This document shows positions 13,990 to 26,358 of a DNA stretch of 64,000 bases, one piece after another. The stretch lies in contig JADJGV010000015.1 in NCBI GenBank assembly GCA_016707895.1, forward strand, positions 62,001 to 126,000, written 5' to 3'. The notes beneath the pieces were generated by a model. That model was not told the origin of the DNA and searched no databases. It saw only the letters and a list, made by a program, of their open reading frames with translations. Source of the stretch: Myxococcales bacterium (GTDB lineage Bacteria > Myxococcota_A > Polyangia > Haliangiales > Haliangiaceae). A program made the translations under genes and the position numbers. Position 1 is the first letter of the stretch. Each line of letters starts with the position of its first letter.

Positions 13990-14262
13990 CGTCGTGGGGG
14001 GAGGCTCGATCCCGACGAGCCCTTGTCAGTGTTTCGGTCGAGCACCGGTCGACGCGCCGGGCGTCTCGCGTCCTGGGGGGAAGCTCGGCGGGGGCATGAC
14101 CCCGCCGAGGGGGGGCTCGGCGACGAGCCCCCTGAAACTCAGAGCTTGTCAGTGTTTCGGTCGAGCACCGGTCGACGCGCCGGGAGTCTCGCGTCCTGGT
14201 GGGAGGCTCGGCGGGGACCTGGCCCCGCCGAGGGAGGTGCGGCGACGCACCTCCTGCAACTC
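13990..14262 (-). repeat. Tandem double copy of the 3'-end hairpin repeat (copy F)
   Basis: This 297-base stretch between the exported-protein gene and glyA holds only the repeat. In minus-strand sense each unit starts CTGAGTT(T/G)CAGG. Unit 1 forms GGAGGTGCG-TCGC-CGCACCTCC (14233-14254). Unit 2 forms GGGGGCTCG-TCGC-CGAGCCCCC (14111-14132). Each is followed by a second stem (CTCGGCGGGG ... CCCCGCCGAG) and then a nearly identical block of about 55 bases containing ACCGGTGCTCGACCGAAACA. The first unit starts on the glyA stop codon, and the second repeats even the TGA context, so the duplication included the gene edge. Confidence 0.8.
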
Positions 14263-15517
14263 AGATCGCCAGGCCGGGGGCGGGGAACCGCCGCGTCACC
14301 TCGACCACCTCGCCGCGGACCCGCGCCAGCACCGCGGCGTCGGTCGGCGCCTGCGCGACCTGATCGATCCAGCCGGCGATCTGCGCCATCTCGGCCGTGC
14401 CCATGCCGCGGCTGGTGACCGCCGAGGTGCCGAGCCGGATGCCCGACGGATCGAACGGCTTGCGCGGGTCGAACGGCACGGTGTTGTAGTTGCAGACCAG
14501 GCCGGCCACGTCGAGCGCCTTGGCCAGCGGCTTACCGGCGACGCCCTTGCTGGTCACGTCGACCAGCACCAGGTGGTTGTCGGTGCCGCCGGTGATCACC
14601 GCGAAGCCGCGCTCGACCAGGCCGGCCGCCAGCGCCTGCGCGTTGGCGATGATCTGCGCGGCGTAGGCCTTGAACTCCGGCGTCGCGGCCTCGCGCAGCG
14701 CGACCGCGAGCCCGGCGGTGGTGTGGTTGTGCGGGCCGCCCTGCAGGCCGGGGAACACCGCGCGGTCGATGGCCTTGGCGTGGCCCTCCTTGCACAGCAA
14801 GAGGCCGCCGCGCGGGCCGCGCAGCGTCTTGTGGGTCGTCGACGACACCACGTCGGCGTGGGCCACCGGCGACGGGTGCACGCCGGCCGCGACCAGGCCG
14901 GCGATGTGGGCGATGTCGGCGACGAAGATCGCGCCGACCTCGCGGGCGATCTCGGCGTAGGCCGCGAAGTCGATCGTGCGCGGGATGGCGGTGCCGCCGG
15001 CGAACATCAGCCGCGGCCGCTCCTTGAGCGCCAGCGCGCGGACCTCGTCGAGATCGATCCGGTGGGTGTCCTTGCGCACGCCGTACTGCACCGCGCGGAA
15101 GAACATGCCGCTGATCGACACGTTCCAGCCGTGGGTCAGGTGGCCGCCGGCCGGCAGGCCCAGGCCCATCACCGTGTCGCCGGGCTTGCAGAACGCCAGG
15201 TAGACCGCCAGGTTCGCCGGCGAGCCCGAGTAGGGCTGGACGTTGGCGTGGTCGGCGCCGAACAGCGCCTTGGCGCGGTCGATGCACAGCTGCTCGATGC
15301 GATCGATGTTCTGCTGGCCCTCGTAGTAGCGCTTGGTCGGGTAGCCCTCGGAGTACTTGTTGGTCAGCACCGAGCCGGTCGCCGCCAGCACCGCGGCCGA
15401 GACGTAGTTCTCCGACGCGATCAGCCGGATGGTGTCGCGCTGGAGGTCCTCTTCGGCGGCCAGCAGATCGGCCAGCTCGGGATCGACGGGGCGGACGGTG
15501 GAGACGGCGTGGGACAT
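14261..15517 (-). CDS. glyA: Serine hydroxymethyltransferase GlyA
   Basis: PLP enzyme interconverting serine and glycine with methylene-THF. 418 residues, full length. Recognisable blocks: LIASENYVS, TNKYSEGYP, YYEGQQNIDRIE, HANVQPYSGSPAN, GLGLPAGGHLTHGW, and the PLP lysine Lys230 in STTHKTLRGPRGG, then FPGLQGGPHNHTT and IRLGTSAVTSRGM. The frame is intact even though nearby genes are damaged. A TAGATT hexamer lies 9 bases upstream of ATG 15517, the pattern seen at many first genes here. The stop is overlapped by the hairpin repeat. Confidence 0.96.
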   Translation of the reverse strand: MSHAVSTVRPVDPELADLLAAEEDLQRDTIRLIASENYVSAAVLAATGSVLTNKYSEGYPTKRYYEGQQNIDRIEQLCIDRAKALFGADHANVQPYSGSPANLAVYLAFCKPGDTVMGLGLPAGGHLTHGWNVSISGMFFRAVQYGVRKDTHRIDLDEVRALALKERPRLMFAGGTAIPRTIDFAAYAEIAREVGAIFVADIAHIAGLVAAGVHPSPVAHADVVSSTTHKTLRGPRGGLLLCKEGHAKAIDRAVFPGLQGGPHNHTTAGLAVALREAATPEFKAYAAQIIANAQALAAGLVERGFAVITGGTDNHLVLVDVTSKGVAGKPLAKALDVAGLVCNYNTVPFDPRKPFDPSGIRLGTSAVTSRGMGTAEMAQIAGWIDQVAQAPTDAAVLARVRGEVVEVTRRFPAPGLAI

Positions 15518-15537
15518 GGCGGGCGCAATCTACCCGC

Positions 15538-16414
15538 TCACCACGCGAGATCCCATAGCTCCTTGCGGGCGCGTTCGACGAACCCGGCTCGGTGGTGCAG
15601 CGCCAGCGACGCGGCGTTGGTGCTGGCGATGACCGCGCGGACCTCGGGCAGGCCCTCGGCGGCGGCGACCGCCAGCACGTCGGCCACGATGGCCCGGCCC
15701 AGGCCGCGGCCGCGCCACGCGGGATCGACCCCGACCGCGTCGATGACGCCGTGATCGGGCTCGCGGACGCCGAGCATGAAGCCGACGCAGCGCCCGTCGG
15801 CGGCGTGCCACGACGAGGTCGCGGCCGGCCACGCGGTGGGGCTGGCGAGGCCGGCGTCGAAGTCGGCCCGGGTCACCGGCGAGGTGTTGGGGATCTCGGC
15901 GAACGCCAGGTTCTGCAGCGCGTGCGCCCCGGCGCGATCCAGGTCGGCGCCGCGGCGGACCGCGGCCGGCGGCGGGCCCACCGCGAGCGGCGGCGTCGGC
16001 GCTCGGCCCAGGTAGGCGAAGTCGATCGAGCGCTGGTAGCCGCGGGCGATCACCGCGGCCCGCTTGTGCGGCTCGATCGCGCGCGTGCTGACCCGGGCGC
16101 GCCCGATGCCGGGCCCGCGGCCGGGCCGCCACCACCGCGTCGAGCAGCGCGCCGGCGGCGGCCGCGTCGTCGGCGGCCAGCGGCCACACGTACAGCCAGG
16201 GCGGGGCCTGCACGAACCCGCCGACGCCGACCACCGCGCCGCCGCGCTCGGCGACGACGACGTGGCGGCCGCCGCCCAGCGCGTCCTTGGTCAGCTCGGC
16301 CCGCGCGACCTCGGCGGTCCACGCCGGATCGGGCGCGAAGTAGCGCGCCGACAGCGCCGCCACCGCGGGTGCGTCGGCGAGGGCGAACGGACGCAGCGCG
16401 AGATCGTCAGCCAC
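15538..16414 (-). CDS. Double-domain GNAT acetyltransferase (one frameshift)
   Basis: About 291 residues once a single indel near 16120 is repaired. The N-terminal half (LALRPFALADAPAVAALS ... GGRHVVVAERGGAVVGVG) and the C-terminal half (AIDPHK-like break, then RCVGFMLGVREPDHGVIDAV, VDPAWRGRGLGRAIVADVLA, ASTNAASLALHHRAGF) each resemble a GNAT fold. Only the C-terminal one keeps the acetyl-CoA binding RGRGLGRA motif. Start GTG 16414 follows TACAGT by 6 bases. Substrate unknown. It lies divergently from trpE and 20 bases upstream of glyA, with its own promoter-like hexamer. Confidence 0.7.
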
Positions 16415-16495
16415 CGCGCGACTGTACCCGAGCGACCCGCGCGGGCGGGCGCGCGGCGTGACGGCGGCGCGGCGCCGGTGTAAACCTGCGGCTTC

Positions 16496-18012
16496 ATGTA
16501 CTACCCGTCCGAGGACGAGTTCGTGCGCGCCGCCGAGAGCGCGAACCTGATCCCGGTGTACCGCGAGCTGTGCGCCGACAGCGACACGCCGGTGTCGGCG
16601 TACGCGGCGCTGGGCGGCGGCGCCTACAGCTTCTTGCTCGAGTCGGTGGTCGGCGGCGCGACGTGGGCGGCGTACTCGTTCGTCGGGGTCGCGCCGCGCG
16701 CGGTGCTGACCGTGCGCGAGGGCACGGCCGCGGTGACGTGGTTCGACGTCGACGGCGGCGGGCCGCCCAAGACCGCGGCGTGGCCGGCCAGCGATCCGGC
16801 CGAGGCGCTGGCCGAGGTGCTGGGCGAGTTCCGGCCCGGGCCGGCGCCGGGGCTGCCGCGGTTCTGGGGCGGCGCGGTCGGGTGGATCGCCTACGACTGC
16901 GTGCGCGCCTTCGAGGACCTGCCGGCCCGGGCCAAGCCCGGCGTCGCGGTGCCGACCCTGTGCATGGCGATCACCGACACCGTGGTGATCTTCGACAACC
17001 TGCGGCAGACGCTCAAGGTGGTAGCGACGCCGTACGTCGGGCGGCCCGAGCGCGCCGCCGCCGCCTACGCCCGGGCCTGCGCTCGCATCGACGCGATCGT
17101 CGCGCGGCTGCGGGGACCGCGGCCGGCGCTCAAGGCGCTGGCGCCGCTGCCGCCCGGCGCGCCGGTGCCGCCGGCGCGGTCGGCGTTCGGCCAGGCCGAG
17201 TTCGAGGGCGCGATCGATCGGATCAAGGACTACGTGCTGGCCGGCGACGCCTTCCAGGTGGTGCTGTCGCAGCGCCTCGACGTGCCGCGCGGCGACGTCG
17301 ACCCGCTCGACGTCTACCGCTCGCTGCGGGTGATCAACCCGTCGCCGTACATGTTCCACCTGAACTACCCCGAGGCCACGGTCACCGGCGCGTCGCCCGA
17401 GACGCTGGTGCGGCTCGAGGACGGCCTGGTCGAGCTGCGGCCGATCGCCGGCACCCGGCCGCGCGGCGCCACCCGCGACGAGGACGCGGCGCTGGCCGCC
17501 GAGCTGGCCGCCGATCCCAAGGAGCGCGCCGAGCACCTGATGCTGATCGATCTGGGCCGCAACGACGTCGGCCGGGTGTCGGCCACCGGCTCGGTACGGG
17601 TCACCGAGCAGATGGTGATCGAGCGCTACTCGCACGTCATGCACCTGGTCAGCCACGTCGAGGGCGCGCTGGCCCCGGGCAAGACCTGGCGCGACGTGCT
17701 GCGCGCGGCGTTCCCGGCCGGCACGCTGTCGGGCGCGCCCAAGATCCGCGCGATGGAGATCATCGACGAGCTCGAGCCCACCGCCCGCGGCCTGTACGGC
17801 GGCGCGGTCGGCTACGTCTCGTACACCGGCAACCTCGACCTGGCGATCGCGATCCGCACGCTGGTCACCACCGGCGACACCATCCACGTCCAGGCCGGCG
17901 CCGGCGTGGTCGCCGACTCCGATCCCACCGCCGAGTGGGACGAGACGATGAACAAGGCGCGGGCGGTCCTGCGCGCGGTCGCGATGGCGGCCCAGGACGC
18001 GGAGGTCGCCTG

Positions 18013-18013
<1 letters not shown>
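16496..18013 (+). CDS. trpE: Anthranilate synthase component I TrpE
   Basis: Converts chorismate to anthranilate with ammonia from TrpG; first committed step to tryptophan. 505 residues. N-terminal AYAALGGGAYSFLLESVVGG and AYSFVGVAPR carry the tryptophan-feedback region. The chorismate-binding core shows VLSQRLDVPRGD, PSPYMFHLNYPEATVTGASPE, IAGTRPRGAT, LIDLGRNDVGRVS, FPAGTLSGAPKIRAMEIIDE and GGAVGYVSYTGNLDLAIAIR, all expected. Stop TGA 18011-18013 overlaps the trpG start. There is no clear leader-peptide attenuator in the 80 bases upstream. Confidence 0.95.
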
Positions 18014-19653
<1,640 letters not shown>

Positions 19654-19657
<4 letters not shown>

Positions 19658-20442
19658 AGGTGCTGCACGACATCCTGGCGGTGAAGGCGACCGAGGTGGC
19701 CGCGGCGCGCGCCGCCCGCTCGCTCGAGGACCTGACCCGCGACGCGGCGATCCGGCCGCGGCCGCGCAGCCTGGCGGCCGCGCTGCACCGCCCGGCCGGC
19801 GCGCCGGTGCGGGTGCTGGCCGAGATCAAGCGGGCGTCGCCGTCGGCCGGGTCGATCCGCCCCGAGGCCGACCCGGTGACGATCGCCCGCACCTACGCCG
19901 ACGCCGGCGCGGCGGCGCTGTCGGTGCTCACCGATCGCCAGTTCTTCGACGGCCGGCTCGAGTTCCTGGCGGCGGTCCACGACGCGGTGCCGCTGCCGGT
20001 GCTGCGCAAGGACTTCGTGATCGATCCCTACCAGGTGGTCGAGGCCCGGGCCGCCGGCGCCGACGCGGTGCTGCTGATCGTGGCCGCGCTCGACGACGTC
20101 CGCCTGGCCGAGCTGGCGGCGTGCGCGCGGGGCTGCGATCTCGACGCGCTGGTCGAGGTCCACGATCTCGCCGAGGCCGAGCGCGCGCTGGCGATCGCGC
20201 CGACGCTGCTGGGCGTCAACCACCGCGATCTGTCGACGATGCAGGTCGACATGGGCCTGACCGCGCAGGTGGCGCCGCGGGTGCCGCCGGGCGTGGTGAT
20301 GGTGGCCGAGAGCGGGATCAAGACCGCCGCCGACGTCGCGGCGCTGGCCGCCGTCGGCGCCCACGCGATCCTGGTCGGCGAGTCGCTGATGCGCGCCGCC
20401 GATCCCGGCGCGGCGCTGCGCGCGCTGCGGGGGGCGCCGTGA
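19654..20442 (+). CDS. trpC: Indole-3-glycerol phosphate synthase TrpC
   Basis: TIM-barrel enzyme closing the indole ring. 262 residues. KVLHDILAVKATEVAAAR at the N-terminus, VLAEIKRASPSAGSI with the catalytic lysine, ALSVLTDRQFFDGRLEFL, LPVLRKDFVIDPYQVVEAR, GADAVLLIVAAL, LVEVHDLAEAERAL, GVNHRDLSTMQVD and VAESGIKT follow in the family order. Start GTG 19654 overlaps the trpD stop (GTGA) and has GAAGGAGG upstream. It precedes trpF with another GTGA overlap. Confidence 0.95.
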
Positions 20443-21086
20443 TCGCGACCAAGATCTGCGGCCTGACCCGCCCCGACGACGCCGCCTTCGCCGCGGCGCG
20501 GGGCGCGACCTACCTGGGCATGGTGTTCTGGCCGGGCAGCAAGCGCGCGATCGATCGCGCCCGCGGCAAGGTGCTGGCCGGGTGCGCCCGCGCCGCGCGC
20601 GCCGACGTCAGGCTGGTCGGGGTGTTCGTCGACGCGTCGGTCGCCGAGGTCGAGGCCACCGCCGCGGCGGTCGGGCTCGACGTCGTGCAGCTCCACGGCG
20701 ACGAGCCGGTCAGCGACGGCGCCGCGCTGGCCGCCGCCGGCCTCGAGGTGTGGAAGGCGATCGGGCTCGCGTCGGCCGCCGATCTCGATCGGCTGACGGC
20801 GTGGCCGGCCGCGGCCCACCTGCTCGACGCGCCCACCGCCGCCCGCGGCGGCAGCGGCCAGGTCATCGACTGGGGCCTGGCGGCGCAGGCGGCGGCGGCC
20901 GGCCACCGGATCGTGCTGGCCGGCGGCCTGACCCCGCACAACGTCGCCACCGCGATCGCGGCGGTCAAGCCGTTCGCGGTCGACGTCGCGTCGGGCGTCG
21001 AGCGCGCGCCCGGCGACAAGGATCCGGTCAAGGTGTTCGAGTTCCTCGACGCCGCGCAGCGCCAGATCAGCTACCTGCGGCGGTGA
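20439..21086 (+). CDS. trpF: Phosphoribosylanthranilate isomerase TrpF
   Basis: Amadori rearrangement of phosphoribosylanthranilate. 215 residues. TKICGLTRPDDAAFAA with the catalytic cysteine, YLGMVFWPGSKRAI, VGVFVDASVAEV, LDVVQLHGDE, LLDAPTAARGGSGQVIDWGL with the catalytic aspartate region, and FAVDVASGVERAPGDKD. GTGA overlap with trpC. The last 16 bases overlap the 3' end of the convergent DUF389 gene. Confidence 0.95.
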   Translation: MIATKICGLTRPDDAAFAAARGATYLGMVFWPGSKRAIDRARGKVLAGCARAARADVRLVGVFVDASVAEVEATAAAVGLDVVQLHGDEPVSDGAALAAAGLEVWKAIGLASAADLDRLTAWPAAAHLLDAPTAARGGSGQVIDWGLAAQAAAAGHRIVLAGGLTPHNVATAIAAVKPFAVDVASGVERAPGDKDPVKVFEFLDAAQRQISYLRR

Positions 21087-22048
21087 GCGCGGCCGGCGCC
21101 GAGCCGGCTGACCCGCTCGAGCACGCCGCCGAGCCGGCGGGTGAACGCGGCCCGCTGCACCCGCAGCGTCAGCAGCCCGGCCAGCACCATCACCGCGAGG
21201 TTGATGCCCAGCTGCGCCACCGAGCCGCCCAGCTCGCCGGTCGCGCCGTAGGCCGCGGCCACGGCGGCGTTGGCGGCGGCCGGGATCGTCGTGACCGAGA
21301 TCAGCACGCCGATCAGCGTGCCGCTCGACGCGGTGGTCAAGGACAGCATGCCGGCGACGCCGGCCGCGGCGGCGATCACCACCGCGTAGCTGTCGGGTCG
21401 CGAGATGAACAGCGTCGCCGGGTGCATGCTCGAGGTGAGATCGGCGGGCGCGACGCCGGTGGCGCGGAACGCCCAGGTCGCGGCGAGGCCGGCCGCGAAC
21501 GCCGCGGCGAAGCCGATCGTCAGGCTGATCAGCGCCTGCCGCGTCAGCGCCGGCTTGCGCTGGATCAGGCCGACGCACAGCGCGGCCAGCGGCCCGAACT
21601 CCGGGCCGACCACCATCGCGCCGACGATCAGCACCACCGAGTCGGTGAGGATGCCGACCACGGCGATCACCGCGGCCACCATCATGTAGGTCAAGAACGC
21701 GATCGACAGCTCGGCCATCGCCGCGGTCCGATCCTCGACCTCCTCCCACACCACCGCGTCGGCGCTGGCGCCGACCGCCGCGTCGCCGGCGCGATCCGAC
21801 GCCTCGGACACCGCGGCGTCGAGCCGGTCGAGCGTGATCGAGCCGCGGGCGGCGACGCCCAGCGCGTCGAGCGCCGCCACCACCGCGCTGGCGCTCGACA
21901 CCGCGACCGTGCACTCGATGCGATCGCCGGGCGGGCGCCGGCCGGCGCCGGGCAGGTGGACCAGGTCGGTGACCTCGGGCAAGCCCTCGAGGTAGGCCAG
22001 CACCGCGGCGGCGGTGTCGGTGGGCGCGACGACGCGGAGCAGGAGCAT
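21071..22048 (-). CDS. DUF389 (TIGR00341-like) integral membrane protein
   Basis: 325 residues. The N-terminal 90 residues form a soluble ACT-like region (MLLLRVVAPTDTAAAVLAYL). From about residue 125 a run of six or seven hydrophobic helices follows, including LTYMMVAAVIAVVGILTDSV, VLIVGAMVVGPEFGPLAALC, PALTRQALISLTIGFAAAFA and LGINLAVMVLAGLLTLRVQ. The GAMVVGPEFGPL block is the family hallmark. Function is not established. It sits on the opposite strand between trpF and trpBA, splitting the tryptophan genes. TAGCGT (22057-22062, minus sense) lies 8 bases before its ATG. Confidence 0.8.
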   Translation of the reverse strand: MLLLRVVAPTDTAAAVLAYLEGLPEVTDLVHLPGAGRRPPGDRIECTVAVSSASAVVAALDALGVAARGSITLDRLDAAVSEASDRAGDAAVGASADAVVWEEVEDRTAAMAELSIAFLTYMMVAAVIAVVGILTDSVVLIVGAMVVGPEFGPLAALCVGLIQRKPALTRQALISLTIGFAAAFAAGLAATWAFRATGVAPADLTSSMHPATLFISRPDSYAVVIAAAAGVAGMLSLTTASSGTLIGVLISVTTIPAAANAAVAAAYGATGELGGSVAQLGINLAVMVLAGLLTLRVQRAAFTRRLGGVLERVSRLGAGRAHRRR

Positions 22049-22096
22049 GGCCCTCGACGCTACCGCGCGCGCGGGCCCGGAGTAGACTCGCGCGCG
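22049..22096. promoter_or_regulatory. Divergent leaderless-type promoters for DUF389 and trpB
   Basis: Only 48 bases separate the two start codons. Minus strand: TAGCGT ending 8 bases before the DUF389 ATG. Plus strand: TAGACT (22083-22088) ending 8 bases before the trpB ATG. If these are -10 elements, transcription would start on or next to both start codons, and each promoter's upstream region would overlap the other. I see no clear -35 hexamers. This gives trpBA its own promoter, independent of trpEGDCF. Confidence 0.45.
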
Positions 22097-23307
<1,211 letters not shown>

Positions 23308-23311
<4 letters not shown>

Positions 23312-24102
23312 CCGCCGCGCGGCTGCGCGCGCGGCTGGCGGCGGTCGCGGCCGAGCGCCGGGCCGCCCTGATCGTCTACCTGACCGCCGGCGATCCGACG
23401 CCGGCGGCGACCGCCGACCTGATCGCCGCGGCGGCGCGCGGCGGCGCCGACGTGGTCGAGCTGGGCGTGCCGTTCTCGGATCCGTCGGCCGACGGCCGCG
23501 CGATCCAGGCGGCGATGGAGCGGGCGCTGGCCGCGGGCGGCGGCCTGGCCGCGGCGCTCGAGGGCGTGCGCGCCGCCCGCGCCGCCGGCGTCGACGTGCC
23601 GATCGTGCTGTTCGGCTACTACAACCCGATCTTCGTCTACGGCGTCGAGCGGTTCGCCGCGGCGGCGGCCAGCGCCGGGGTCGACGCCGCGCTGACCGTC
23701 GATCTGCCGAGCGAGGAGCTGGCCGAGCTGGCCGAGCCGCTGGCCGCCCACGGCGTCGGCGTCATCCCGCTGCTCGCGCCGACCTCGACGCCGGCGCGGT
23801 TCGCCGCGGTGCAGGCGCTGGCGCCGGCGTTCGTCTACTACATCTCGCTGACCGGCGTGACCGGCGCGGCGTTCGACGCGGCCCGGGTGGCGGGCGATCG
23901 CGTCGCGGCGATCCGCGCGGCGACCGGCGCGCCGGTGGCGGTCGGGTTCGGCATCAAGACCCCGGCCGACGCGCGCGCGGTGGCGGCGGTCGCCGACGGC
24001 GTCGTGGTCGGCTCGGCGGTGGTCGAGCGCATCGGGGCCGCCGGGGCCGACGCGCCAGCCGCGGTCGAGGCGTTCGTGCGCGAGCTGCGCGCCGCGTTGT
24101 AG
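23308..24102 (+). CDS. trpA: Tryptophan synthase alpha chain TrpA
   Basis: Cleaves indole-glycerol phosphate and channels indole to TrpB. 264 residues. ALIVYLTAGDPTPAAT, VVELGVPFSDPSADGRAIQAA with the catalytic glutamate, PIVLFGYYNPIFVYGVERF, AALTVDLPSEEL with the catalytic aspartate, PLLAPTSTPARF, YYISLTGVTGA and VGFGIKTPADARAVA complete the barrel. GTG 23308 overlaps the trpB stop. Confidence 0.95.
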
Positions 24103-24109
24103 CCGCGGC

Positions 24110-24619
24110 TCAGCGATCCCAGCGGGTGCGCACCGCGCCGATGATCGCCGCCAGCTCGGGATCGTCGACGAGCGCGGTGACCTGGGCGATCTCCGCGGCG
24201 TGGGCCGGGGGCGCCGGGGTCGGCCGGCGCGGCGCCGGCGGCCGGCGGCGATCGCGCTCGACCCGCAGCCGCGCCAGCGGATCGCCGTCGACGATGCGGG
24301 CCGCGCCGAAGTGCAGCTTGAGATCGGTGACCGCCGGCGGATCGCCGAGCGCGGCGTTGATGTCGGCGATGACGCGATCCTTGAGCAGCCGCAGCTCCTG
24401 CATCCACGCCGAGGTCTTGACCCACACCGACAGCACGCCCTTGTGCAGGCCGTCCGGCGCGGTGACCCGCGCGATCTGTGGACCGACCAGCCGCGGCCAC
24501 TCGATCAGGATGCGGTGCGCGCGCACCTCGGGCGCCAGGCGGTGGTGATCGATCAGGTCGCGGACCAGCACCTCGACCGGCAGCGTGTCGCGCGTGCGCG
24601 GGAAGGCGTCGCGCGCCAC
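24110..24619 (-). CDS. DciA-like (DUF721) protein
   Basis: 169 residues. The DUF721 core reads ILIEWPRLVGPQIARVT, LHKGVLSVWVKTSAWMQELR and LLKDRVIADINAAL. The family includes DciA, which helps load the replicative helicase in bacteria without DnaC. The C-terminal third is proline/arginine-rich and variable (RRRPPAPRRPTPAPP). Start GTG 24619. It ends 8 bases from the trpA stop, convergent, and follows the PilZ gene by 7 bases on the same strand. Confidence 0.7.
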   Translation of the reverse strand: MARDAFPRTRDTLPVEVLVRDLIDHHRLAPEVRAHRILIEWPRLVGPQIARVTAPDGLHKGVLSVWVKTSAWMQELRLLKDRVIADINAALGDPPAVTDLKLHFGAARIVDGDPLARLRVERDRRRPPAPRRPTPAPPAHAAEIAQVTALVDDPELAAIIGAVRTRWDR

Positions 24620-24626
24620 GCCCGGA

Positions 24627-25248
24627 TCACTCCACGACCAGGCGCCGCACCAGCTCGCGCAGGCGACGGGCGCCGTCGCCGTCGCGGCTGACGAAGCGCA
24701 GGCCGGCGGTGCCTTGCGGCGTGTGGTAGCTGACCCGCGCGGCCACGGTCATCGCCGCCGCCGCCCCCGGCGGCGTCAGCTCGACCACGACGTCGGCGCC
24801 GAGCGGCGGCAGGGTCGGGGTCGCCAGCAGGCCGCCGCCGGCGCTGACCTCGACCAGCGTGCCGTCGTGGAACTCGAGTTCGGCCCCGACCCGGAACCGC
24901 ACCGGCACCGTCAGCGGGAAGCGGTCGTGCTTGCGCCGGGGCACGTCGGGGGCGCGGCCGTCGAGGGCGTTGCCGATGAAGTCGCGCTTGTGCTCCTCGC
25001 CGGTCGCGAAGTGGACGCTGGCGCCGGCGCGCACCCGCAGCCGGGGCAGGGCCGGGCGCCACGAGTGCACCAGCCGCGCGGAACACCACCTTGTTGGGCA
25101 ACGACGGCGCGGTGACCTCGACCAGCACCTCTTCGCCGTCGCCCACCTTGTCGGTGGTCGGGACGAACAGCGTGTCGGGCGCGACCCCGGTGGCCATGAG
25201 CTCACGCCACTCGTCGGAGCTACGCACGCGGAGGCGAAGCAGACGCAT
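24627..25248 (-). CDS. PilZ-type protein with two related domains (one frameshift)
   Basis: About 207 residues after repairing one indel near 25078. The N-terminal part (MRLLRLRVRSSDEWRELM ... PDTLFVPT, GEEVLVEVTAPSLPNKVVF) is of the sort found in Myxococcota PilZ paralogues. The C-terminal half shows RRKHDRFPLTVPVRF, TLVEVSAGGGLLATP and LPPLGADVVVELTPPG, a PilZ barrel. The RxxxR and DxSxxG motifs for c-di-GMP are degenerate (RRKHDR, VSAGGG), so ligand binding is uncertain. TAGCGT lies 6 bases before ATG 25248. Confidence 0.65.
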
Positions 25249-25313
25249 TTGCCGACGCTACCGCAGTTCCCGCTCGGTTGGTACTGCGACGTCGGCCGCG
25301 GGCCGATCCAGCA

Positions 25314-26036
25314 TCACCTTCCACCCAGCCGCAGCTTCCACACCTGGGTCATCGCCTCGACGAAGATCTTCCGCGACATCTTCGACTGGCCGATCCGGCG
25401 ATCGACGAAGACGATCGGCGTCTCGACGACGGTCAGCCCGGCCTCGAGCGCGCGGTACTTCATCTCGATCTGGAACGAGTACCCGTTGGAGGTGATCGCC
25501 CCGAGATCGATCGTCTCGAGCGCGCGCCGGCGCCAGCAGATGAACCCGGCGGTGACGTCGCGCAGCTTGACCCCGAGGATCGTCCGCGCGTACAGGCTGC
25601 CGCCGCGCGAGATCAGCTTGCGGCCGACGCCCCAGTTGCGGGTGCCGCCGCCGCGCACGTAGCGCGAGCCGATCACCACGTCGGCGCCCTCGACCGCGCG
25701 GGCCAGCATGCCCGGCAGGTACGTCGGATCGTGGCTGAAGTCGGCGTCCATCTCGAACAGGTAGTCGAAGCCGTGGGCCAGGCCCCAGCGGAAGCCGTCG
25801 AGGTACGCGGTGCCCAGCCCGAGCTTGCCCGGGCGGTGCAGCACGTGGACCCGCGGCTCCTTGGCCGCGAGCTCGTCGAGCAGCTCGCCGGTGCCGTCGG
25901 GCGAGTTGTCGTCGACGAACAGCAGCTCGCCGCCCGGCAGCGGCGGGAGGAAGTGGCGGACCACCTCCTCGACGTTGCCGCGCTCGTTGTAGGTCGGGAC
26001 GATGATCAGCGCGCGGGGCTCATGCGGCGGGGCCAT
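25314..26036 (-). CDS. Polyprenol-phosphate mannose synthase-like glycosyltransferase
   Basis: Family 2 glycosyltransferase of the Dpm1 type, about 240 residues without a membrane tail. LIIVPTYNERGNVEEVV, LLFVDDNSPDGTGELLDEL, GKLGLGTAYLDGFRWGLAHG, the metal-binding MDADFSHDPTYLPGML, VVIGSRYVRGGGTRNWG, LRDVTAGFICWRRRAL and YSFQIEMKYRA are in order. It should move mannose (or another sugar) from a GDP-sugar to a polyprenyl phosphate at the inner membrane. Start ATG 26036 is preferred over ATG 26048, because the latter lies inside TATGGT, a -10-like hexamer ending 7 bases before 26036. Confidence 0.85.
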   Translation of the reverse strand: MAPPHEPRALIIVPTYNERGNVEEVVRHFLPPLPGGELLFVDDNSPDGTGELLDELAAKEPRVHVLHRPGKLGLGTAYLDGFRWGLAHGFDYLFEMDADFSHDPTYLPGMLARAVEGADVVIGSRYVRGGGTRNWGVGRKLISRGGSLYARTILGVKLRDVTAGFICWRRRALETIDLGAITSNGYSFQIEMKYRALEAGLTVVETPIVFVDRRIGQSKMSRKIFVEAMTQVWKLRLGGR

Positions 26037-26054
26037 CGCGCGCACCATACCCGA

Positions 26055-26348
26055 TCAGCTGCGGCGGCCGCGACCGCGGCGGCGCCGCTCGTCGTCGTCG
26101 TCGCCCTCGGCCTCGGCCAGCGCGGCCAGCCGCGCGTCGAGCGCGTCGAGGCGCGCGGCCAGCGCGGCGACCTCGGTGGCCGACGGCAGATCCAGCGCGG
26201 CCCGCAGGCGCGCCAGCAGCGCGCTGGCGCGGGTCCGGACCGCCTCGGTGGTCGCGTTCCAGCGGATCGTGAGGGCCTGGGGGAAGGCCACCGGCGGGAT
26301 GGCGGCGGCGGGCGGCGGGACGGCGTCGGTTGCGGTCGTGGTCGTCAT
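26055..26348 (-). CDS. Small phasin-like coiled-coil protein
   Basis: 97 residues. A Thr/Pro/Ala-rich N-terminus leads to a helical stretch (TEAVRTRASALLARLRAAL) and a heptad-repeat segment (LPSATEVAALAARLDALDAR), then an acidic run and an arginine-rich tail. The LPSATEV-plus-coil arrangement resembles the C-terminal segment of phasins and PhaE-like granule proteins, but similarity at this length is weak and there are no PHA genes nearby. The promoter region overlaps a perfect palindrome (26359-26375). Confidence 0.5.
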   Translation of the reverse strand: MTTTTATDAVPPPAAAIPPVAFPQALTIRWNATTEAVRTRASALLARLRAALDLPSATEVAALAARLDALDARLAALAEAEGDDDDERRRRGRGRRS

Positions 26349-26358
26349 GGTTCGCACG

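Noticed and set aside
16415..16495. Trp attenuator or leader peptide before trpE
   Set aside because: No short ORF with tandem Trp codons and no alternative terminator hairpins are visible.
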